Assembly: GCA_002099365.1 (NCBI GenBank)
Contig: MSED01000004.1
Coordinates: 1,612,001 to 1,676,000, forward strand
DNA from: Phialophora verrucosa
Lineage: Eukaryota > Ascomycota > Eurotiomycetes > Chaetothyriales > Herpotrichiellaceae
Direction: 5' to 3'
Length of the DNA stretch: 64,000 bases
The notes under the pieces were generated by a model. The model did not search any database, was not told the DNA's origin, and worked only from the letters and a program-made list of their open reading frames with translations. The translations under genes were made by a program, and so were the position numbers. How positions within the stretch are numbered: position 1 is the first letter of the stretch; the number at the start of each line of letters is the position of its first letter. This document shows positions 56,906 to 64,000 of this stretch, piece after piece.

Positions 56906-57534
56906 TCTAGGATAGTCAAATCCGACAAATGCCAGTCTTCCTTGCCATCATGTTTTGTCCAGATCACCACGGCGAGGCAGCCCATCGCTGATTGAGGGCC
57001 GTGAGGAGATGCGGACAAAGATAGCAACCGTCCGAACTATTCCCGGAGACGGCAGCCGTCATGGGCACAGTAATGGGATGAACCCAAGGGTGGAAAATAT
57101 TTCGAGCTGGGATCAGAACATCCTCGCGAAAGCATCGTCAATTTTATCTCCACAGAGCTTCAATGTTGGATCGAGTATGCTACATAGTTCGATCTTCGTT
57201 ACTCCACATTATTTGTTGGATGCAACCGTACAGATTTATCTCAGACATGCTTCTCTGCTCAGAACACATTTGCCCGGAGTCTAACTTGTGACTTCCCGTA
57301 TCTTCAATCCTCAGCTCATCGCTAAAATAGAAGTCAAAACCGGTGTAGAGGAATATCGCCATCATAAGAGCTCGTAACTCGTGCACATACTAGGAATGAT
57401 CCTCCTCCTAGCCCACAAACTTTGGCGCCGAATATAATGCGATAAAAACATGCGACGCTTGACCTTTTCACAACTTTCCCGCTAATGCGATAACAATACT
57501 CCTCTCAAAGGATGCCGAAGCGAAGCTGCTCCGT
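56906..57534. other. Intergenic, no gene recognised
   Basis: About 630 bp downstream of the WOPR gene; probably its 3' untranslated and flanking DNA. No coding frame is supported. Confidence 0.5.
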
Positions 57535-58923
57535 TTACACCTTGGCGAATACCCGATCCAGTTTGCTTAATGCCCTCTTGTCTTCCCGGAATCCCAATTT
57601 CTCGCTCGGGATGTCTTGTGGAGGTGCCCCGTTCTTCGTGCCCCCCGGACTCGTACTTCCCTGCCGATCTCCTTCCGAGTCATTTGCTTTGTCGGCGGGA
57701 GGGACATTCGTGCCGATGTTGTGGACAAGTGCATTGATGGTAGGGGCTTGACTGGCGCTTACTGCCGTCGACTCGGGAGGTTGAGCCGTTGACGCGGGTT
57801 CTTCCGGTTTATTAGGCACGCCGTTCGCTTGAGAATCGTTTCCATTCGGAGTCGATGTCAGTCGGGGGTCGATCTGCAGTCCGGGGCCGCCATTCTCAAC
57901 GGATTGTTCGGGCGCCGGGGCGGCCACGGGAGGTGGCGCAGGATTAGACTGGTATGCCATAGGCGGCTGTGTTATGGAGTACGACGCGGGCGCGACTTGG
58001 CCTGAGTTCGCAGGCGGCGGCGGAGGCACTGAACCTCGGGATTCAGAATTCCGCAAGGGGCGCTGATCGTAAGATGACGGCGGCGCATGACTCATGTGCA
58101 GCGCGTGTGGTGAATGATAAGGGGCCGCGCCGTATGCCAGCGGAGGTAAGCCGTGGTGGATGGGATAGGGTTGAAGGTGGTATCCTGGTGGTGGTGTGTG
58201 CATCGGACTGATGGGGTAGATGTATGCTGCGTGGTGAGGGATGTAGCCGGGTGGGAGGTACGCTGGTGGTGAGGCTGGGCCTGGCCGGTGATATCCCGGG
58301 GCTCCAGGACTCATGACATAGCCAGGCGCCCCGACCATGGGTGAGCGGGTGACCGCAGGGACGGATGACTGATCGTTGATGGTCGATTCTGGATACATGC
58401 CTTTGGCAGGTGTGATGCTGGCCAGACTGGGATCCGTACTGGGTTGTCGCAAAACTTGAGTAGTCGGATGAGAGCGAGAGTAGTAGCTGATGAGATGAAG
58501 ATGTTGGCCAGTCGAAGTCGTGATACTGAAAGACTGCTTCATCAGTCCGTCAGGTTTGTACCGGTACCCATCAGGGCCTTCTTCCCCGTCACCGTCCTGC
58601 GAAGCACCTTCGTTCCCGCCCTCCGGGGTCTTTGCGCCGCGGTTTGCTGTATTCGTATAAGAGTTTCCACCTCGTTTCCCTTCCATCTCCCGGTATGTTA
58701 AGAAGCTGCCTGATACGCGGCTCGCGCTCCAGCTCTTCCCATCGGTCCACCTCCGCATTCCCGCTTCTCTTTCATCCCAGACAAACACTGATCCCGATCT
58801 GATCGACTGCCGCTCCTTCTCGGACAGACGCCGTTGAACTCGGGGCAGGATTCCCATCCTGCAGGCTTCGAAGAGGATGATGGCATCGGTCGGGGTGCGG
58901 ACCAGCCCATTGTATGTCTCCAT
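57535..58923 (-). CDS. Pac2/Gti1-family WOPR transcription regulator (Pac2 type)
   Basis: Single-exon gene of 462 aa. Residues 1-85 form WOPRa with METYNGLVRTPTDAIILFEA, RRLSEKERQSIRSGSVFVWD and GMRRWTDGKSWSASRVSGSF. A variable acidic linker follows, then WOPRb (GYRYKPDGLMKQSFSITTS, HLHLISYYS, about 118-152). The wording METY and ILPRVQRRLSEKERQSIRSG assigns it to the Pac2 branch, not the Ryp1/Wor1/Sge1 branch. The rest is Pro/Tyr/Ala-rich and disordered, typical of an activation region. WOPR proteins bind DNA and control morphology, mating or nutrient responses; fission yeast Pac2 represses sexual development under cAMP control. The product should be nuclear. About 3 kb of non-coding DNA lie upstream, which is unusual for this window's small promoters. 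Confidence 0.93.
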   Translation of the reverse strand: METYNGLVRTPTDAIILFEACRMGILPRVQRRLSEKERQSIRSGSVFVWDEREAGMRRWTDGKSWSASRVSGSFLTYREMEGKRGGNSYTNTANRGAKTPEGGNEGASQDGDGEEGPDGYRYKPDGLMKQSFSITTSTGQHLHLISYYSRSHPTTQVLRQPSTDPSLASITPAKGMYPESTINDQSSVPAVTRSPMVGAPGYVMSPGAPGYHRPGPASPPAYLPPGYIPHHAAYIYPISPMHTPPPGYHLQPYPIHHGLPPLAYGAAPYHSPHALHMSHAPPSSYDQRPLRNSESRGSVPPPPPANSGQVAPASYSITQPPMAYQSNPAPPPVAAPAPEQSVENGGPGLQIDPRLTSTPNGNDSQANGVPNKPEEPASTAQPPESTAVSASQAPTINALVHNIGTNVPPADKANDSEGDRQGSTSPGGTKNGAPPQDIPSEKLGFREDKRALSKLDRVFAKV

Positions 58924-61900
58924 TGTCGCGCAAAGGAAGAGGCAGGGCCAGACTTAGGGAGCCCAGTGTGGACGGTTGAAATCGCCTCGCGGCGTTGATC
59001 GCGGCGGGCTGAATGCGACTGCGGGAGTACTTCAGCTCGCCGCGTACATCTATTGGTGACCGGGCGACCTTCCTCGGTCAAAGGCTAGGTGCGATTCCTC
59101 CTGCTAAGTCTGCAGTTAAGGCGCAATGTCGCGGATAGACTTGCCCGTCCTCCGACCTTCTTCAGAAGTTGCAAATCTCGTGGGATGCGAATGTGAGGCG
59201 TGTGGGACTCGAGTATTCAGACGTGGGCGAGAATTCACAGAGAGAGAGGCGGTTGGGATGACTCTAATAACCCAGCAGTTCCAGAGAAGAGACCAGAGAC
59301 AAGAAATGCCGGGAAATCCAAACAAGACTTTGACAGAGGAGAGGAGCGGGATGGGGTCTGTGCCGTGCAAAATAAGGCTTGTGGAAGGGAGTGTTACGAC
59401 TTTCGGTTCTGGGCGGACAAGCCTCTGGTTACTTTTGTACCGCCGATTTGAGAAACCTTAAGGAAGCAGTGGGAGGAACTCGCGTTGGCCCCGTGCCCAG
59501 CAGTGGACCCCTTGCCTTGCCTACAAGGTGCCCACTTCCACTGCGGGTCAAGCTTGGGCACTAGGCTTATGCTTAACCCGGCGCCCGCAGCGCTAGCTAA
59601 GGCCTGGGCCAGTGGCCGCTGATTGATTGATCGCCTCCCTGCAAGCGAGGCAGGTGTGCTCTCCGATACCGATAACCATGAGGGTAACTTTAAGCCCGCA
59701 GATTCCGGCTACGTAATTTCTGCTTTGCGCGACAATGAATCTGTGTCTGTGTTAGAGGCGATCAGTCTACACCGCAGTGAATGCAGCTCGGTGTTTCCGC
59801 TGCCGTGGCAATCCCTTGGTCACCGGCGGCTGCCTAAAAGTGGGAAATTGAACAAGCTTCTTGGGTCTTGGGGCTTCTTGGGCGGCCTTGGTGCCTCGTG
59901 TCTGCGAGCCAATAATAAGTTGCCTGCAATTTTCGTCCACAACCAGGAGCCGGTCCAAGTCAAGAACGGAATATCCATCGTGGCATAACGTCTTGGAAAT
60001 TTTCCTTAGTCAAACTATTTCCCTTGCCAGTGCTTGGCGGCTAGGACTTCCGGGCATGTGCACCCACCGGGAATCGGTCACGTTGTGCATTTTACTTCTT
60101 GGACTCTCATCCCCCCGAATGAAGAGGATCGGCTTACTGGTTCAGGATTATGAAGGGTCTGGAAAAATACTTGTCTCTTCTAAGATCTCACAGTCTTCAC
60201 CTTGGCTACAGGGACGCCTCCTTATTTGAGCCCGAGGCCGCCCCATCAACCTGGATCCTCACCCAGCCAGCCACCGTGTTGGAACGGCCAGATCGCCTCT
60301 CGATAAAGACAAGAACTTGGCAAGAGACTAGTAAGACGCCAATGGTCTTGGTGTTCTTGGATTTTTCTTGGTGTTCTTAGTTTTGACGACCCGCGGTTTG
60401 ACCGCCTGATCTGACTCGCCGGTCGTTTTGCTGGGCGTCTCGGTGTTTGCGTAACGTTGTGTCCCGGCGTCGATGGCGCCTCTCCCTGGAATGCTTGGTC
60501 TCCCATCCGGCTCAAAGGGTGGGAATCCACCTTTTTCTGGACACACGCTGACTTTGCTTCCCTCGCCATTGCGAGTTCAGCTGACCGGGCACAAAATACG
60601 ATTACGGCAATGGATTCCCCCTTCTCCGAGGGCTCATTTGGCTCAAGAGTCAATTGGTGGCCTGCCGGCCCCAAAGACCTTAGCTTATGCTTAAGCGTCT
60701 TCTTAAGCATGATTCAAGCCACAAAAGTCAAATATGCCCGGCTCCCAAGCCAAGCAGTTTTAGCTTTAGCCTGTCGTTGAACTTGGCGGTCTTCTCGGCA
60801 AGGGATCGTCCAACCAGTAACCAGGGAGCGGAGAGAGCTTACGTTTGCACCCCCCCCTCTCCAAACGCCCTGTCCTACGGTTAGGCAGAACGCTTGCGAA
60901 GTCGGAAGATGACTGGACTTCATCTCCGAAGCATCAGAGCCGATATTCCGAGCTCACCGGTCTTGGTCCGGATCGATACCTTTGACAACGAATTATTGCG
61001 CGTCCATGCGAGAGGCCTAAGAGGCGAAATGGAGGTTGGCTTTGTCTGGGCATGAATTCGTGGCGTGCCTACGAGAGCTTCTTGAGTCCGACTATGTACA
61101 CACTGTCCTCAAGGCGCTTGCGGACGAATAGCCGAGACTACCGAGTTCTAAAACGTAAGTCTCCAAGAACCCCTCAGCCAAATGACCATTTGACCATTAT
61201 GGCCTATGCAAGGGAGGCTACTCGTACAATAGAGACGCACGCTTTCTTGAGGACAGCAAACATCTAGGCTCGTCATGCGGTACCCGCCAGAGCGGACCAG
61301 TCAGGCCACCGGGAATGATATTGCCGTGCGCACCCGCCCGCTCCACCAGAAATCGTGACAGAAGCTCGACTTTCTTGCCAACCCTCGGCGTCGTTTGCAG
61401 CTGGCGAAAGGGACTACCTTCCCAAGCAGTTGGCGAGCAGACAGCCATCATTAGAAGTACACTTTGATTGACGATAACAGTCCGACGTCCATCTCGTGTT
61501 TGTCAACCGGTCATCAAAGCCAAAGACAGGTGTTGACTCGCATTACAATCTCGGAGGCCTGGATAATAATCTTTTCTATTTCATCTAAACTTGGTTCCCA
61601 TCATGAAATTAATGATACGCCACTCTGTAGAGAGTAGCAGGTCCTGGAATTAGTGTTGATCCAGTAACTGGTCACGGTCCTTGTTCGGGATACTCTGTAG
61701 CGCTTCGGGACCTTCTGTCAATGATCCGGTTGCATAAATCAGCCAGTGCACAGGCATTCCTCATGAGGGAAGTCCTCGGAGACGTTGATGTGCCAGAACC
61801 AAGTCCTGGTCGATACCAGGCCAGCTAGCTCCGTCCTTACCATCCATCGCCCAATTCGCAAGGCAAAAGGCGGTAACTTCGTGAGACGAGACACATTCCA

Positions 61901-61964
61901 CGCATAAAATATCTCATATCGTCCTCCATTTCGTCAGTTGTTCCATTATTGTTCTATCAGAGTC
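58924..61964. promoter_or_regulatory. Long upstream region of the WOPR gene
   Basis: This 3-kb stretch separates the WOPR start from the 3' end of the P450 gene, both on the minus strand, and holds no supported gene. The short frames seen (for example 60246-60710, minus) have no domain. A TTAAAGTTA sequence (59685-59693, minus) is one base from the WOPR consensus TTAAAGTTT. Long promoters are known for autoregulated WOPR genes, but the function here is inferred. Confidence 0.45.
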
Positions 61965-63676
61965 CTACACCATTCTTCTCCTTATCCTCACAGTCGCCGT
62001 CAAGGGAGGGACTATACTCGTCCCTATCCATTTGCTGGGCGGTCGCTCGTCCAAATGCTCGAATTCATACCTGGTCAGCATATACGCCAGCAGTAACTTG
62101 AGCTCATTCGCAGCGAAGAATCGTCCTGGGCAGGCGTGCCTCCCGTGCCCGAAGGGGTGATAGGTAGGTGAGGTGCTGACGAAGGAGAGGTTCGCTTTCT
62201 TGATGTAGTCATCTGAGTTACTGTTGGTGCGTTGGTGCGTTGTGGCTGTGGGAGTGTGTCCAGGCGTGTCCTTCTCGTCGGTGCTGCTTTCGGGTGAGTT
62301 CGATGATTCGCGCTGGATCGAAAAGCGAAAAGGGTCATATGTCGCTGCATCCGGGTAATGTTCCGGATCGTTGTGGACGCCATTTGTGGGCACGGAGACA
62401 TAACTTCCATACGGACAGAATGTGCCGTTTGGAGCAGTTATGCCCTCCGGTACCATGACTTTACGGGCAAGCCCAGCTCCCAAGAAAGAACCTAAACGGG
62501 AAGATTCTCGCAGCGTCGAGTCTGCCTTGTACATCTTTGCGAGACCCGCCTTTGTCCACACGCCGTTGTCCGCCGCGACGATTGAGGAGGCTTCTTCGCG
62601 GAGGACTTCGAGGTATCCTTTGGAAGGATCAGAGGCGACGAGGTCGAAGATGACGTTTGTGATGCTGAATGTGGAGGTGTGAATGGCTGCAAAGTTGACG
62701 GCCAGGACTCTTTCAGCGATGATGTCTGGGTCGCGTTCATGAGGGTAGGGGCTATCCCTCGCTCGCCGAATTGACCATTGCAGGAAATCGTTTGGTTCAG
62801 GATCGCCGATTTTCTTCTCTAACTCGCCATTCTGGCCGTCTAGCAGTCTCTGGCGCCGCACGATCTCAGGTCTTAGCAGGCGCGCAAAGCCCTTTGTGTG
62901 GCGTCGATTTGGTCGTGCAATGACGAGAGAAGCAAGAGGCCGCAGGAGTTCCGGGAACGGTCTCAACAGCACGCAGGCAATGGGGACAGCGGTGGCGAAT
63001 CCGATTCCATGTTCCAGAAGGGCCTTGTTGCGACACAGCGGCGAGCCCACGAATACACGGTTGCTTGTCCGGGCGATGATGAGCTTCATGGTCTCGAAAG
63101 GGCATACTTCCTTCCACTCGCTCGTGTCGGTGCCCCAGATGTCGTCAAACGCAGTAGCTAGCTCATCCATAATGTCCGTGGTGAGCGTGCCGAGTTGGCG
63201 GGTGAGTTCACTCCTGATCGTCTCATGGTGTGTAGGCTTATCCACCACGACTGGGTGAACGAAGGTATAGTCTGTTTGGAGAAAGTCCTTGTGTGGTTCC
63301 TCTGCGCTGAGAATGTTGTCGGGTTGATTGATGATCCATGTTATTAGCGAGGCTGGGAGGATGATTTCATCGCCGTTGATTTTGGCGATAATGCATGACT
63401 GATCCTTCTTTGAATACTGCGAGAGGTTAGGCGAAGACAGAAAGGGAATATCTAAGGAGCAAAACCCACCTGTTGATAGGCTTGGTGGATTGCCTCTTTA
63501 TAATTGACTGTTGAACGTACTCTGGCGCGCAGTGTCGAAAACCACTCGCCGTCTCTGGTGTTGAGCCATGGCAAGTCTGGAAGGTTCGGGTTCCGTCGTC
63601 GACGGTTGAATGCAAGACCCAGGACAACGATTAAAATGCTGGCCAGCGCATATGGCCGAAGCAGGTATCCAATCAT
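61965..63676 (-). CDS. Cytochrome P450, ent-kaurene-oxidase-like class
   Basis: Exons complement(63470-63676) and complement(61965-63416) join across a 53-nt intron (GTGGGT donor, TAACCTCTCGCAG end) to give 552 aa. Residues about 8-25 (PYALASILIVVLGLAF) anchor it in the ER membrane, followed by a basic stop and a Pro-rich hinge (NLPDLPWLN). The I-helix carries AAIHTST (about 312-318) in place of AGxxT, as in fungal ent-kaurene-oxidase-like P450s. The K-helix ExxR is Glu373-Ser-Ser-Arg376. The heme loop FGHGRHACPGRF holds the axial Cys498. It uses O2 and NADPH via P450 reductase to hydroxylate a hydrophobic, perhaps terpenoid, substrate. A Ser/Thr-rich insertion (residues about 440-475) is unusual. 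No terpene or polyketide synthase is in view. The first ATG (63676) is chosen over an upstream TTG. Confidence 0.93.
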
Positions 63677-64000
63677 GGCTGAACGTAGGTGCGACTGCGA
63701 TGGGGTTGACAATATGATTTGTAGGACAGATGACGCTTTTTATCCTGCCCTCGTCGTGGTCGATTGTGTGTAGTATACAGCGGTGAGGTCAGCTGCCGCG
63801 AGAATCATGGAGCAGTGTCCCCGAGGATGTCGAGAAGGAATCGATCGTGGGCCAATAACAAAATCGGACTTGGTGGTGCAGGACGTGTCAGCAATGCAGC
63901 AAGCGCTGACTGCTTTATTTGTTCGCGAAGGATGATCTATCATGGCGATAGGAGGTATGCGTAACACATTTCTCCCGAACGAGGCAATTCCTAGACTGCG
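63677..64000. other. Upstream of the P450 gene
   Basis: The last 324 bp hold the P450 promoter. No coding frame is supported. No clear TATA box is seen. Confidence 0.5.

Noticed and set aside
60246..60710. 154-codon basic minus-strand frame in the WOPR upstream region
   Set aside because: Low-complexity basic sequence without a domain; no transposon signature found.
57535..63676. WOPR regulator and P450 as part of a secondary-metabolite cluster
   Set aside because: No backbone synthase, tailoring partners or transporter accompany them, and 3 kb separate them.

Overview
The window looks like nuclear DNA of a filamentous ascomycete (Pezizomycotina). Genes are split by short introns of about 50-140 nt with GT(A/G)xGx donors, CTRAY-like branch sites and YAG acceptors. 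The families present (HET-domain proteins, a Pac2-type WOPR regulator, PAN/mucin surface proteins, an ent-kaurene-oxidase-like P450, an AKR7-type reductase, an STL1/quinate-type sugar permease) are typical of that group. The sequence alone does not let me name genus or order. Exon joins were worked out by hand from splice motifs and family conservation; no search was run.

Layout. 1-3 kb: the 3' end of a DHA2-type MFS transporter (+), a degenerate TUP1-like WD40 remnant (-) and a two-exon short-chain dehydrogenase (-). 4.9-13 kb: two small uncharacterised Cys-containing proteins, the ubiquinone gene coq7 (-) diverging from rtf1 of the Paf1 complex (+), and a two-exon Cys/coiled-coil protein (+). 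13-21 kb: about 8 kb without a convincing gene, holding an (AG)n microsatellite and a 26-bp perfect palindrome. 21.0-22.3 kb: an aldo-keto reductase. 22.3-30.2 kb: a second long gene-free stretch with simple repeats. 30.2-36.3 kb: an uncharacterised gene broken by one in-frame TAG (-), a CYP40 cyclophilin (+) with a heat-shock element, an FAD-dependent oxidoreductase (-) and a solo transposase-like DNA-binding protein (-). 38.5-45.2 kb: a five-exon acyl-CoA dehydrogenase ending in SRL (-) and a five-exon secreted PAN/mucin protein of about 1292 aa (-). 46.7-54.7 kb: a five-exon sugar transporter with a GC-AG intron (+), a HET pseudogene (-), mitochondrial asparaginyl-tRNA synthetase (-) and a HET protein with an N-terminal CCHC zinc knuckle and an apparent +1 frameshift (-). 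55-64 kb: a possible small secreted-protein relic (+), a 25-bp minisatellite, a Pac2-type WOPR regulator (-) with about 3 kb of upstream DNA, and a two-exon cytochrome P450 (-).

The genes do not form one pathway or an obvious biosynthetic cluster. Housekeeping functions (ubiquinone synthesis, transcription elongation, Hsp90 co-chaperone, mitochondrial translation, fatty-acid oxidation) are interleaved with accessory functions (allorecognition, cell surface, transport, detoxification). The accessory part is the least settled: two HET loci flank one essential gene and both carry lesions, one gene is cut by a lone UAG, and a DNA-binding domain survives without its transposase.
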